Notes: a model not told the origin generated them from the letters alone. 64,000 nt of DNA from Lycorma delicatula (GCF_047948215.1 NC_134462.1:121232937-121296936); one strand, 5' to 3'. Numbered from the stretch's first letter, positions 1 to 13,003 are shown. A program made the numbers and translations.

Positions 1-300
1 CGGGCTTTATCGAGCAGAAGAATTACGAGAGAACCGGGTCGTTCTCTCCTTATTGCGGGTTTAATTTCATTTTCTAGCTTACAGCAATAATACTCGGTCG
101 ATCGCACGTTGTTCTTAAAAATAATTGCAATAAGTCGGGTCCTAATAATCCCAGAATACCGTCGCCATCACTTTACCAGTCGATGCGTAGGTTTCGTATT
201 TCTTCTGGCTAGCGAACTCTGATGTCTCCATTCTGTTCTTTGACGTTTGGATTCTGGCTCAAAATGATGAATCCAAGTTTCATATGCGGCTATTTATATA
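1..300 (-). pseudogene. Mariner (Tc1/mariner DDE) transposase fragment, cut by window edge
   Basis: Read on the minus strand, this stretch gives a broken mariner transposase. The first recognisable piece reads WIHHFEPESKRQ near position 260, the segment that follows the first catalytic aspartate (D-E-T-W). A frameshift later it reads ASTGKVMATVFWDY, the next conserved mariner block. Further on come EYYCCKLENEIKPAIRRERPG and a degraded LLLDKARP, which stands where active proteins have LLHDNARPH, the second catalytic Asp. Stops and at least two frameshifts make it a pseudogene. The C-terminal part, with the third acidic residue and one terminal repeat, would lie beyond the left edge. The 117-residue frame just upstream (319-672) does not look like a mariner N-terminus, so the element is probably also broken on that side. 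Family membership is clear from block order and sequence. The subfamily is not settled. Confidence 0.85.
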
Positions 301-2640
301 ATGAGTTCTAAAAAAGGTTTACGTTTCACTAAACCCGTTTATTAGTGTTCCGCTCGCTTGCAAATTCATAGAACCTTTGTAATTTTGAGCGGATTGTTTC
401 GGAACCCGCCTTGAACATTTTTTGCGATAATTCCACCTCTTCACGGATAATGTAATAGACAGCTCCAATACTCGCACTACAAATTTAAGCGATTTCTCAA
501 ATCCCTCTGCGTCTAGCATTGCAAATTCATACATTAACGCGATTTTGCCAAGCGTCAGTTTAAACTTCCACCGGTCTTTTGCTACGATGAAAATCGGCGA
601 CACTTGTTCTAATCGATTGAAGTTGATCGATCCACTTGTAAAAATTTTTACGGGTAATACACGTTTTTCCAAACCGTTTTAACATTCAAAAGTCAGTTTC
701 AGCCGGTTTTACGTCTTTAAAAAATTAAGATCTTATAATAGTCTACTGTTCTTCCGCAGTACATATTTAAAACGAGCCCGACAATTTGAAATGAACAAAA
801 GAAATTATATAATAATAGAAATTATTTTCGCACAGTAGATATTTTCTACATCAAAGGTACATACTTGAACTTCAGACAGCGTTAGTTTATTCTATCAGTT
901 TTTCGGCTTTTGCCATTAGTTTCTTTAATTATTGAACTATCTTCGTAATTTATTGTTTCTGCTTCTTATTAGAAAAAAAGTAGAGTAGTTTTATTAATTG
1001 ATTCCCGACGAAAAATATAATACTAACAACACGTCCATTAAATCTGAATATTTGATTGTACTTTATAGTCATTATTAACCTCTTGTGTTATCACATAACA
1101 GCTGTTCTATGTTGATAAACCAAACAACGTTTGCAAACCAATACACGTTGTATTGGTTTGCATTTTTTATTTTTTTTTTTATTTTTGTGACTAATTTCTT
1201 AAGCAGATATTTTAAATTATAAAATTTTTAATAAAAATAAAATATATATACTAGATCTCTGTCGCGCTTCACCCGCGCTGTACGGTTATTTGCATTTCCC
1301 GTCGCGGTCAGGTAATGTTTAGCCGGTCGGGGCTCTTCCCGCCTGGACCCCCCTCTCTGCTCATTAAAGTCATGCTTCTGACAATAATAAAGATAAATAA
1401 AAATTAAAGCCTGTTCAATTTATAAATACTATTAGTGTATAGTATTTTTATTATTATTTTATTTTTTAATAAATAAATAATATGTATATTTTTATAAATT
1501 TTTTTAGTATATAGACTGAGTTTTTTTGTTAAAAAATTAAGTAAAAACTATTTCTAAAAATCTGCTGTTAAAGGCTAAAAAATAGCTTATGATATATAAC
1601 TAGTATTAGGAACACTAGATGAATTCGGTAAATCCAGGTTGAGGTCGTTTGTGAAGAATTCTGAAGCACTTCTATCAAACAGTGTACTCTATATATATAT
1701 ATATATGTATCACTGAGTGCATACAGCAAACCTAGCCGTCATCCAAGAGTTGTTGACGCATCATTAAATTGTTCTGCCTCGGGGAATTTATAGCTTTTGC
1801 AGTTTACACGGTGCATGAAGCTGATTTCCATCAACACCCACTATTTTCTCCCCCACCTTCCCTTCTTTCTTTACCCCGATTTACTCTTGTATTGTATTGT
1901 GTTGCTTTTTCGTCTATAATGCGGCATGATGTTACACTTTTTTTTTTAACGCCTCCGTCCAACCTACATATTGTGATTTTGTATTGTATCAAATCGGTTT
2001 CATTTCATTTTCTCCCTTTTTCATTATTTATTGTAGTAACTTGAAAAAAAAAAATTAAGATACCTACTGGCAAAATCTACTCGTCTTTTTTTTAATACAT
2101 TTACTGGTTTACAATCTGGGTTACATACCGCCTTAGAGAAACATACTTATTACCGGTATTCGCAAAAACAAAAAGGAAGTAATAATTGTGGTAAAAATGC
2201 AATAAGCGAGGTAATACTAATAGGCAACATACTAAAAGTTTATTACTAACGTGTGTTTTTTTTATCGAATGAAAAAATACAATATATACTTTTTATATAA
2301 ATACATTTACGTGTAACTCTTCAAATTTCTTTTCGGTTAATTTTTAGTTGTGTTAATAAACAAGTAATTAATTTAATATTTATTTGAAATACAGAGATTT
2401 GAAATGAATTTTTGTTTAACGTAAAGATAGGATCTGTGGAGAGATGTAGAATATTTCGAAACATGCCTCATTGGCTCGGAGTACACTCCAAAAATGCCGT
2501 GTACGCGTTCCTTTGTAACTATTTTCAACAATAAAACATCTCGTTATTGAATTCAATATTATGCGAGCGCGTGTGTGTGTAAGAACACGTTTTTTCTCGG
2601 ATTTTGACTTTGATTTCGGATTCAGGTTGAGCATCGTTAG
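301..2640. other. AT-rich non-coding stretch with one unassigned open frame
   Basis: No recognisable gene. A 117-residue frame on the minus strand (672-319) has no motif I can name and may be chance or old mobile DNA. Around 1255-1370 there is a short GC-richer patch without coding signal. A (TA)n run lies at about 1691-1707. The rest is poly-A/T and AT-rich DNA. Confidence 0.5.
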
Positions 2641-2644
2641 AGGA

Positions 2645-3205
2645 TTTTTTTTTGTCTGCATTGGTTTGCTTGATATTTCTCCCGCCACCACCCCCATTCG
2701 GTCGCTTTTAAACGTAAGACCGAATGTCAGTGCTACAAACGGCTACTGAGCCTCGAACAGTTCAGCGACCAGTATCCTAACATAGATGCTAGAGCTTACC
2801 TAACAACATGAGCGGACTAAATGTGGTACCATACACCATCGGCTTACGTGTCCCAACCGTTCACTTATCATATATTTGCTAAAACGGGTAGGCGTACCTT
2901 GTCAACTACTAAAAATATATACGATATCCATTATAAAATTTATTTCGTCTTTGTAGCAATTCGCTGCCACGCCTAGGTCGCTGAATGCCGGCAAGTACCT
3001 GTCCACCATTTTATAGCGCTTGGAACCGTAATAATTGGCTGTGGTCAGCCGTACTCAGGGTTAACTTCCCACGGCAATGCGGTAAAAGTCATCCCCTTAA
3101 GCGAACTACGGGTACCGATTGAACAAAGCAGCCGCGTCTAGGAACTCCCACACGGCCCCACAATGCGGCTCTCGCCACATCGACTTGCCACTATTATAAT
3201 ATTGT
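2645..3205 (-). mobile_element. 3' end of an R1-like LINE (5'-truncated), same tail as the copy at 46.6 kb
   Basis: Positions about 2655-2975 repeat 46625-46945 with high identity in the same orientation. The match includes the shared blocks around the TTCGGTCGC, CGGCTACTGAGCCTCGAA and CCATCGGCTTACGTGTCCC motifs. The lower end, read on the minus strand, finishes in an A-run (2646-2655), which marks the LINE 3' end. From 2975 to about 3205 this copy continues into sequence absent from the other copy, presumably more of the 3' part of the element. No reverse transcriptase frame remains. The R1-like assignment rests on ORF1-like and endonuclease-like pieces joined to this same tail at 46.9-47.5 kb. 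Confidence 0.65.
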
Positions 3206-6200
3206 AAGTGAATTACAGAAATACACGAACGGTCGCGTTCGGTAGTCGCGTTTACCTCAAAATGGCTGGAAAAATTAAAGTTTTATAATAATCATTTCGC
3301 AGTAACGGTGTAAGCTATTAAGTCGGATCAAACGCACTGATGAAAAGTTTACTAAAATGCGTAATATATATGAACATAAATTCTGTAGTCAAGTGTAAGA
3401 ACCAAGAGTGGTGGAAAGAGTACCTTTTTAATAATCGAAAAATAATATTCCATAAAACCGCTAAAACACGGGACAAATAAATTGTATTCGCTTAGCGGAT
3501 GTAGCGTAAGTACAAGTTAGAGATAATAATTTAGAAATGAATTATTAAACGAATGAACAGTAATAATAATAAGAAAGCTCGTTCGGAAAAATCAGCCATT
3601 GATAACTAGTTATTAGCTGTAATATTTTTAAAATCCGATAAGTCTTTTAAATATAAAATTGAAGTTACGTCTCTTTATTTATTAAAATAAGTTTTTTACG
3701 GTAATAAATAACGTTGTATTTTTTGAGTCCTATGTAAAAGCTACTGATTTAATTTTAATTAAATTTTTACAGAAATTATTCATTTTTCTGATATTTTATA
3801 GATACAAAATATTAAATATTTTACATTTAGTAATATAATTTATATAATATAATTATATATATTTAATATTATATAACAGTAATATTGTTGTATTTTATAA
3901 CGTTAAATATTATACGGGAGCCCTTAAGTAACTTTTCAACTGCTAAACTAAGACAAAATGCTTTAGAAAATAATAAGAAGCATTTAGCAAATGCTCCTAT
4001 CTGGAAACAATCTATTTCTCACAAGTGTACCGCTCTCAACTACCCAATGAGGTGCAACTAAAAATCTTTAAATGGAAAGAGGAAGATTACGATACATCAT
4101 TTTAAAGGGCGTTGAAAAAATTACCATAAAAAACCCCAAGTTTGAGCTATGCTAATCCTAAGCCAAACGATGACTATTTAATATTTTTCACAGACGGTTT
4201 CAAAAAACGGTATGTGGCATCTCTTAACTAACTGTTCGACAATGAAACTATATACAGAAAATGAAATTTATCAAATTTTCCTATCTCAAAACTACCGATT
4301 AAACTCTTTGAAACTAGTGAAAAATAAGAAACGGCCGCTATTTTTCGATCGGAGTTCTTATATCTTGACAATGTTTATGTAAAATTGTTGTTTTTCAATG
4401 TGCTTTAAAATTCGGCTCAGTAGGAGCGTTTATTAAATTAAATTTGTCTACGTTTAAAAATGATAAGTTATTTGACGGCTCATATATTTTGCTAACACTG
4501 TATACATATCTTAATAGATGTAAAACCGAAAAAAGAGTTTGTTTGTTCTTGCTTGACGGGAGAACCTTTTACCTTTTTTGACTTGACGGAGGATTCCCAT
4601 TCCCGTTAAAGATGAACTAATAATCGATACTATAAGTTTTTTAAAAGCGTAAAAATCGGTGTTGTTGTTTTTTTCTTGTGTCTTTAAAAAACAATTTGTT
4701 GGAAATACAAAGAAAGTACTTCTTAATTAATTCTAAATTAAATGCACTGAAGTTGTATTCTAGTCCCACGAATGCACCGCACCGATGTGTAATCAGCTAA
4801 TGCATCGATATCCCACATTTTGTACGTGAGTCTGCGTACTCGAGCAGACGTACGTACGCATATGTTTAATTAATGCGTTCCCTAGTGTATTCTTATAAGT
4901 AATAAGAAATATAAATCAGCTCTTTTGTTCTCTCGTACTCGGCAATGAATAATGCTCTTAGGCTATTATAACTAATATATATATATATATAACACAAATT
5001 TAGCCGATCTGTTGTCTTAACTTTAAGTTTATTATTTTTGAAAAAAAAATTTTTTTAAGGTTGTGAATATGGTGTTACGTATAACGTATAAAGATTACAA
5101 ATCTTTCGATTCTAAATAGATTAAAAATCATTCGGTTATTTCTAATTTTTTCCTAAAAGATTTGAAGCTTTTATTGAAGCAACAAACCTTTTTCCTCGAG
5201 TCGGATGTATTGTTTCATATTAATAATCCAATCTCACGCGTGCAGGTAATATTATGTCTTATAAGTGACATCTTTATTCTGTTTACCTCAGACTCGCGGT
5301 ATAATTGTCATCATACTCGAAGAAAAAACAGCTCTGATTATTTATTCAGATAGTTTATGCGTCGCAATTATAAGAAAAACTGATTTATAATATTACAACA
5401 GATTAATGTTATGAAAAAATACATTGCGTACATTATATCCGCCCTGTAGGGAAAGTTATTTTCTATTACAAAGAGAAAAAAAAATTCAAATTACCTGATT
5501 ATATATAACTCTTCTCCTACATTTCAGGTCAAATCTTATAATTTTAAATATATTTTTCCATTACAAATGAATGTCTTCAATAAGGACAAATGCATTGTCG
5601 TCCATACCTATAAATACCATGTAGATGGCACGGTCGCTTTACTTTTTTATGCTGTCCTTCGAAATTTAATCTGAGAGCTGATCGGCCTAAACTAATCGGT
5701 CTTCGGCTAATAAATTTTCTATTTAACTACCGGTAAACGCCTATTCTATTAGGTATTGTTGACTCGTCCGGTGATAAATTGACGGTTCCCTAGCTTTTTT
5801 TGATTAGTTATTTAGACCTGTATATTCTTACAAAATCTTTGTTTAAAGTAATTTTTACCTAAAATTTGCTTATTTATTTTCGGATTCTATTCCTCTTGGT
5901 CGGATATTAGCTTCTAATTCGGCTATTATTATTACAATGTTCTATGATTTTGTATCTTAAGTCAAATCAAAAATATTATTATTTTTAATCTAATTTTTAC
6001 AATTTTAACTGACGTACTGTATTATACGGTCGTTGGGAACGATTAAGGGCAGTATAGGTTGTTCGGCTTGAGACTAGTAACACCATTGCCGAATTTAATT
6101 TGGTTTACCGTAATAATTAGGTAATATTATTTTTAATAAAATAAAGTAATCCGTAAAAAATTTATTTTTTTATATTATAAAATGCCTTCATTTTTTATAT

Positions 6201-6960
6201 TTCTTAATTTTTTTTTTTTTAAGGATGGCCGCATCAGATTTAAACGATATATATATATATTTTTTATTTCGTCTTTCTTATTTCCTTTAGCAAATATTTT
6301 TGTACAGTTTTTTCGTTGTACATAGAAAACACTATGTAATGATAACAAAGAAAATTCTTTTAAAAGAAAATTGAATAAAAGAAAGAAAGAATTCACTTAA
6401 ACTTCTTTGGTCTTCGGAATCAGATATCTTGTTAAATTATTTTTCTTTTGTCAAAGTAGTAAATTTTATTCTTATTTTTATTATATAATATTTCTTTATA
6501 TATATATACACACACACACATCAGTATTATATTTTATTATATTGATAAAAAATATTCTCTTTGTGCAATTTGTTTAGCTTACGTTGTTCCTTTTATGAAA
6601 AATAATACGTACATAAGCCATTTTTTTTTGTCGTTTCATTTTTTGCAGACTAACTGATTTTTGTCCATTACATACCTATTATGTATGTATATATTTATAT
6701 GTATGGGCTATTTTCATTTGTGTATATATATTTTTTATTATAATAGACCTTTAATTTGTTGAAAATCAAAGAATTACCTGATCGGTATCATAACCTATTT
6801 TGATACTCTTTATTTTCATTGTTTGATGGTTTTTTGTGGCGTTTAAAAGAAGCAATAGTTTTTTTTTTATGATAGCGCCACATAACCTTGAAGATTGTAC
6901 GTGGAATATTGAAATTGAATATTGTAGCATAGTGAATTTTTATGTTTGGAAATTTATGAA
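3206..6960. other. AT-rich non-coding stretch
   Basis: No gene, RNA or transposase motif recognised on either strand. It contains a (TA)n run at about 4974-4992, a short (CA)n run near 6507-6521, and many homopolymer A/T runs. The short open frames here are AT-rich chance frames with no domain signature. Confidence 0.5.
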
Positions 6961-6966
6961 AACTGT

Positions 6967-7030
6967 CACGCCTGACCGGGATCTCCGGATGAAAGGCCGA
7001 GACGATACCACTCCGCCACAGAGATCAGCG
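6967..7030 (-). repeat. tRNA-derived SINE fragment (family A)
   Basis: Read on the minus strand it follows the head of SINE family A: a GTGG-AGTGGTA A-box region, then CTTTCATCCGGAG and the CCGGTCAGGC segment after the B box. Other copies lie at 21711, 33011, 49633 and 56944. The B box itself is partly deleted here, and there is no paired acceptor stem, so this is not a functional tRNA. Confidence 0.65.
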
Positions 7031-8430
7031 TTATAATGATCAAGTGAAATATCAGCAGTTCTTATATCATCAGTACTTTGTTATTTTCGGGTATTTTTCT
7101 TACTTTACGTTAAATTATTCTAATTAAAACTAATCTACTGAGATAAAATTATACATTTCCCTAGTAAATAGATTAGGCGTTTCTTAATTATATTTTCCAG
7201 CTGAATATGTAAAAATAACAATTATAGGGAACCCGGATTACTTGATAAGTATCTGAACTCACAGTTTTTAACTTTCTACAACCACAAAATAAGAAAAGGG
7301 GCCTGCTTACCGGAAAAGCCCCCCATCGTAATACTACGCAGATTCCTCAAACAGAAACCTACAAATTACCGCCGAGAAGATGGTATTTATGGGTAGATTT
7401 ATGTAAGGAATTATATACCCACTGGTTAACCGCGAAACGAAATAACCCCCCGCCCAAATAAGTGTTTCAAGACTTCTCTGATAAATGTATCTAAACGTTT
7501 CCCGTTGTCTTTTAGAAGTTTCATACTGCTTTGCCACCTGAAGCTACTTTCAGCTTTTCTTAAGTAAAATCCTCGGCCATTCCCAGTAATTTATGGCAAA
7601 AAATTAAGTCACACAATGTTATCCAAATGTTAACCTTTCAGTCAAATCTCTACTGAAAGGTACATACGAGATAAAATGCACTTAAACTTTATTTAGTCAT
7701 TTTTTAACAATGCAACTTAACTATTTTACTTCAGGTCCTGTTCAACAAATTCTATCTGTTTGGACATCGCTAGAAGCTATAATCTCTCCATTTAATTCTC
7801 TACCTTGCTATTCGGGTTAGTGGATATATTATTAACGGTGCGTTACCCTCCCAAAAAAAATCTGCAACCGCATTTTTCGAGGACTATTTCTTGGTCTTGC
7901 GACATACCCTCTGTGGTAAAATACCCACCCTCCTTGGTAGTTTTGATAATTATATCTGTTCCATATGGTCACACCAACTCCTTTGTAGGTCCTTTATGTT
8001 CATATCCACCCTTGTGCTATTTCCAACTATCTCTCTTTCTTTTTCTCTTTCCCCTCTCACTTCTTCCCGGCTCCTCGTTTGTCATTCTGTTTCTCTATTG
8101 GATTTTTGAAATACGTCTTGGGAATATTTATTGAAAGGCCGTAGATCTTCCTTTCTGTTTTTGTCGTTGTTCAGCAGTCGATCCCGTTTAGAACAAACGG
8201 TAATACGGATTAATATGGTCGTTTAAGAATTTAATACGGTATTGTTTTTTCTGATTTTTTTCATTATATTTTATCAGCGTCTTAATTTTATCCGCTACAA
8301 GTCCGTTCGTTAAGCGTCATTATTATTCATAAACTGTCTTTCTAAGTACTTGAATTTTCTTATTCTGCTAACGAGTTGTCGATTTAAATTTAATATTTCC
8401 TTTCTATCGTCATTTACTAACTTAGGAAAG
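7031..8430. other. Non-coding stretch, nothing recognised
   Basis: A GC-richer island at about 7290-7460 carries a 67-residue minus-strand frame (7537-7334) without recognisable motifs. A pyrimidine-rich plus-strand tract covers 7960-8110. I could not assign either. Confidence 0.45.
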
Positions 8431-8434
8431 GTGG

Positions 8435-9740
8435 CTGTAATATAATACGCAGTCGCACATAACTCACAAATGAAACGAATATGGCGTAAAAGTACATTTT
8501 TATTTGCTACATAAGCTTAAGTTTATTTTTTCCACATAGTCACTATTTACAGCTACACGATTCTCCGAACTGTGAACCGGTTTTCCCTTTCCGGCAACGA
8601 AGAATACTTGACGGCCTTTACTTGATCCACGATCTCAATGCTTTCTTCATTTCATCGTCTGTGGTGAAACGAACAACCTTAACATCCTTCTTTAATTACG
8701 GAAAGAAGTGAAAATAGCAGAACGCAAAATCTGATAAGTACGGAGATAATCTGAAATACGTTCAGATTTCGGCTTCACAAGAGCCTCAGCGGCTGCACGT
8801 AATGTATATGGCCGAGCGATATCGTGTTGCAGAATTATCGGCCTCGTGGGTTGTCGAACACGGCACAGGTCTCCTAAGATGTTTTATCTTCTTCACGTAT
8901 CTTAAAGAATTTCTAGTCGACCGGGCTTCAAGGTCACCTGCTATGGATTAACAGAACGCTGTTAAGGGAAGTTTTTTTAATTCTCTCAAAGGGAATTAAA
9001 AAATAGACAGTTGTGTTTTTTATTTTTCGATAGTGGTGAATTCTATGCTAGTAGTGCTGTATTCTATGATCTTCCGTTTTTCTTCTGCGTCGTAACGATG
9101 AACCAGAGTTTCGTCTTCCGTCACGTTATCGAAAATTACCTCCCTCGTCACAGTTTCAGAAATCGTGGACATCATCCCTTTTGTTGTTTATGCTTTACCG
9201 TGAGTTTGTCCGTAATCCGTACGAACAGATTTTACGGTAGCCCAGGTATCGATCTACCTGTCTGAGTGGCGATGCGTTATCGTGTGATGCCGTGGTAATT
9301 TTGAATCGATTCGTCTACCTCTTTTTGGTACACCTCCTCGGTCACAGAAACCGCTTTACCTGTGCAAGTTTCATCGTTATTATTTACGTCATCAGCGTCG
9401 GATTCACAAGATTTTATTACCCGCCGATTCGCAGTACTTGCAACGACAGTTTTATCTCCGTAGACGATGGATGTCACTAGAGTTCACTTTTTCTGCTGTT
9501 AAAAATTCAATCGCTGCTTGTTGTTTTAGACGTGTCGATACAGCAGGTATACTCTATAATAACGACGACTGACGGAAAATGAGATAGCGTAAGTCAAAAA
9601 GTTCTGAATCGTTAGCAGTAAGGCGATGAAACTACAAGATGGTAGCACTTGTCGTTTTATGCGACGTTCTATTTCTCCCGTTACGTTGCAGTTTGTATTA
9701 CGTTTCAGTTGCCCCTCGTACCTTCATTTAGAACTTCCTC
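8435..9740 (-). pseudogene. Mariner-like element with broken transposase, near full length (about 1.3 kb)
   Basis: On the minus strand the mariner blocks appear in the right order. The N-terminal helix-turn-helix start reads AAIEFLTAEKVNSSDIHRRL near 9520. VSVTEEVYQKEVDESIQ follows near 9330. The first catalytic motif, TEDETLVHRYD, is near 9100. The second catalytic motif, IILQHDIARPYT, is near 8830. The C-terminal blocks are VVRFTTDDEMKKALRSWI and a terminal SDYVEK near 8540, where the family has GDYVEK. The span matches a typical 1.3-kb mariner. Several stops and frameshifts separate the blocks, so no functional protein is made. Terminal inverted repeats are only weakly detectable (a TAATAC/ACTGC-like match at both ends), which fits an old insertion. 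It belongs to the lineage that also gave rise to SETMAR-type genes. The exact subfamily is inferred. Confidence 0.88.
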
Positions 9741-10625
9741 CTGGCATCACTTATTTTTTAACAAATTTAACGTTGTTTTTATTAGTAATAATAAATGGCA
9801 ACTGAATGTTTTCTTTTGTTAAAATAAACTTTTAATAATTTTGGTGGGGTGTAAAGATGAATATTACTTGCCCTCTATACATTATTTTGATATATGTGAT
9901 TTTAACTTATTACAATATACAAAAACATGTATATTCACATATTAGATTATCAAAACACACATCCCTATCGCAAAATATCATCGGAATGGTAGACATTTTT
10001 TAAACGTTATTTGAGACTTGTCTATTATAGGCATCTCGTCCAACAAATACGTACGTTTAGTGATGATATATCCGCAATTCCGCGAATGTTTTGACCTACG
10101 GATATCTGTCTTGTCTCGCCGTTTCTGTTCGTATGGATTTCACGTAAAATCGTCATTTTTATTTTGCTGTCATCAGACGTTTGATTAATTTTAATTCTAT
10201 TTTTAATTCTTTTCGCTTCTAAGGTAATCGTTTCAGTTCACCGTAAAGGCTACATGCTCGCATTTAGGCTACATTTATTTTATAGTTTTAAATTTTTGTT
10301 TTCCTGTACTATTTTTATCTGTACTCTACAAAATTAACTAAAATTCAATATATGTTATGTATTACCACGCCATCTAGTCGTCTCTTAACAAGATTCTGTA
10401 ATATGCCTCACTTCTGTTCTGTTCGTTAGAAATCTCTTATTAATTTTGTACTTCAGACCTACCTTATTCTCATTTTCCTTCTGTATCACTGTATTTTAAA
10501 TGTAGTGTTATAGATACTATATTTTAAAGACCTTTACTTTTTATTTTGTAGTTTATGATCATAACATTTTTTTTTTGTTGATGTTCCACTACCATAAAGC
10601 GATAAGCTTATGCAGGTATTTTAAG
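9741..10625. other. AT-rich non-coding stretch
   Basis: Nothing recognised. There are no long frames, no tRNA boxes and no clear repeat shared with other parts of the window. Confidence 0.45.
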
Positions 10626-10629
10626 AATA

Positions 10630-11400
10630 ACTTATTATTTTTCAGATTCTAATACGATATTAGCAGATTTCTTCTTTTTTTGGAAGAAGTTTTTTTTGCT
10701 TACGCCAGTCCTCTTTTAATCTCTTCGTTATTTTACCCATCCTTAGTAATTTTACTAATTATGTGAAAAAATTTCTCAAGTTTTGCTTTATTATAAACCT
10801 CTATCTTAATAATTCATGAGGAGTGACTCTTTGTCTCTCACATTTAATAGCATTTATTATACTTTTATCAATTTTCAAATTGAATTTTTCTAATAGCAAA
10901 AGACTTATACCCTTTAAAATGTCTTCTAACTCAGTTTTTGTTTTCGTTTAAAGAATAATATCATCAATCAAACATTTTTGATTTTTTTCTTCGATAATTA
11001 TTTTACTGCCAAATTTTTCTTTCGTTTTTTGTTTTACACGTTCTATATAGTAGTTGAAAAGGAACGGTCCGGAGTGTAGCCTTGTTTCACTCCTCTCTGG
11101 ATCAGAGCTTGTCTTTTTTCATCTATTCATATCATTTATATTTGATTCTTTGAAGAAATTATATATAACTATTCCTTTCCTAGATTACAATCCATTCTTC
11201 CTTAATATTTTAAACGTTATGTTCCATTCTATATTTTAGAATGCCTTCTTTACATATATAAATGTTATATAATGGCTTTATTCTCTTGGTAGCCTATCTT
11301 CCAAAAATATAAACTCTAGAACATATACCTCATTAATGGCATGTCTAGTTTTTAAAAGAACTTCCTAAACTGTTTATGATAACCTTGATTTAAACTACAG
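10630..11400 (-). pseudogene. Degenerate LINE reverse transcriptase fragment
   Basis: Minus-strand translation gives QRGVKQG near 11095, RT motif B (usually GVRQGC-LSP). A frameshift later it reads FLFNYYIERVKQKTKEKF. CLIDDIIL near 10960 is the catalytic motif C (normally FADDI), with two residues lost. LLLEKFNLKIDKSIINAIKC then corresponds to the motif D/E region, and ITKRLKEDWRKQKKLL near 10730 to the region that follows it in related elements. The first Asp of the catalytic pair remains, but stops and indels break the frame. Upstream (11110-11400) the similarity fades. The reading order matches non-LTR retrotransposons. It is divergent from the copies at 27, 44 and 60 kb, so probably a different family. 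Confidence 0.65.
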
Positions 11401-11470
11401 GTAAGTTTATTCATAAAAATTTGACGAAAAATAATTTTTATTTTAGGAGGCGCGGTGAAGCTGGATATTC

Positions 11471-11471
11471 G

Positions 11472-11534
<63 letters not shown>

Positions 11535-11619
11535 TAAATAATATCTCTCTCTAAACCTTAACCTTAACATAAGATTATGATATTATAAATAATATCATAA
11601 TCTCACTCTCTCTCTCTCA

Positions 11620-11669
<50 letters not shown>

Positions 11670-11670
11670 G
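11471..11670. repeat. Compound (CT)n/(TA)n microsatellite with inner palindrome
   Basis: A (CT)n tract runs into (TA)n at 11471-11532. After a short unique piece with a perfect 14-bp inverted repeat (11572-11585 and 11590-11603, 4-nt loop) comes (CT)n, (TA)n, then (GA)n at about 11603-11670. The last block is itself palindromic, CT-TA-GA, and could extrude a cruciform. Confidence 0.9.
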
Positions 11671-11699
11671 TATATATCTACACTATTATGTAAAGAGGA

Positions 11700-11818
11700 A
11701 GAGGGTTTTTATTTGTTCGGAATAAACAAAAAACCTACTCGATTAGTCGCAACCACATTTTTACCCATCTTTTTTGGCGTAACTGAGAAGGTTTTTAGAT
11801 ATATTTTGTCCCGAAAAA

Positions 11819-11857
<39 letters not shown>

Positions 11858-12285
11858 ATAGTGGACAGTTGGCGTTTGAAGCACAAACTTTAATGAATTT
11901 GGATTAAGGAAATGTGAACTACGAGTCACTATCACTGTGTACACTGGGTGTGAACTGAATGATTCAATTCAATCAAATGAACAATATTACAAAAATTTAA
12001 AAAAATTATTTTTAACAATAATGGGGTTCTCGTGGGGACTACGTGTAGACTAGAGTGGTGAGTGGATTGACGTGCACCTCGTGTGAGGCTAGACTGTTCA
12101 TCGCCATCAATTGGTAACAAACGGGGGCACCCCGTTTTGGGACGTGCAAGGGGGCGCTCTTATAATAACTCTGCAAACAGTCGTCCTATTTTCAAAATTC
12201 AAACGAGGTATTTGTTAGTATGTTGAAGGCATACCTTTGCATGCATCGGGTACACTCTCGATCTAACAGATCACGAATATGTATA
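11700..12285. other. Non-coding stretch with (TA)n tract
   Basis: A poly-A plus (TA)n tract lies at about 11816-11855. The remainder shows no recognisable gene. A 62-residue minus-strand frame at 11932-12120 has no identifiable motif. Confidence 0.45.
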
Positions 12286-12289
12286 TATA

Positions 12290-12905
12290 CTATATATATG
12301 AAGTAAGTTTGTCTGTTTATTACATGACGTGAGAACCAACCGACCGATTATTTTCTTATTTACACTTGTGTTATCACAGAGAAGGTTTTAAGCCATCGAC
12401 CCCTAGTTATGTTCAAGGTTAAGATATTAAAAATATTCATTATTTCTTCCCCCGCAAGGAGAGTAAAGTTGTAAATTAAAGATATTCATTAAGGAAAAAA
12501 ATTAATCCTTCTACTTCATTATTATGTTTCTGTAACCGTGGCAAACAAATAAGTTACGAATTTTTCGTCGTCAGAGGTGTGTATTTTAGTTACCGTAGGT
12601 ACTGTATTTCTATCTTTTGTAATTTAGTTTCTTTTTCGGGTTTCTATAAAGCGTGAATACTATAATTATTATTTATCAGTATTTATCTCACAACAATGAG
12701 GATAACGTACAGTGCGAGGGTCCAAGAGGTGGAGTCCTTTGGATAGATGGGAATGGCGACCGAAGCAAGCTCCTGGGTGTTCAGGGCGCCGATCCCTCTA
12801 GTAAATTGGGTATGGCAAGCGAAGCGAACTCTGCGGCCATGGAGTAGGCTCCTTGGCACCGGGAGGCCCCGAGGAACTTCTGAGTTGGCTTCGGGATTCA
12901 CCTGA
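12290..12905 (+). repeat. Dispersed repeat X, copy 1
   Basis: This segment matches 18525-19100 in the opposite orientation over nearly its whole length. Shared landmarks are a GAAAATAATCGG-type start, GTGTTATCACAGA/CCCAAG, AGGTTAAGATATTAAAAA, AATTAATCCTTCTACTTC, GATGGGAATGG, and a GC-rich end with CCCGAGGAAC. Neither copy has a coding frame with a known domain. It ends directly next to a (TA)n tract, which is common for the 3' ends of retroposed or Helitron-like repeats, but the class is not established. Confidence 0.75.
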
Positions 12906-12933
12906 GTTCCTAGAGTCCAGGTTCTTGCTAGAT

Positions 12934-12946
12934 GGGTGGGCTAGTA

Positions 12947-12998
<52 letters not shown>
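12934..12998. repeat. (TA)n microsatellite
   Basis: An almost pure TA dinucleotide run of about 65 bp with one G interruption near its start, directly after dispersed repeat X. Confidence 0.95.

Positions 12999-13003
<5 letters not shown>

Noticed and set aside
7290..7540. Host exon in the GC-rich patch with a 67-residue frame
   Set aside because: No splice-site pair fits the frame and no domain is recognisable.
11551..11571. Insect telomere-type repeat (AACCTTAACCTTAAC)
   Set aside because: The insect telomere unit is TTAGG/CCTAA. This is only two imperfect units of CCTTAA beside a microsatellite.
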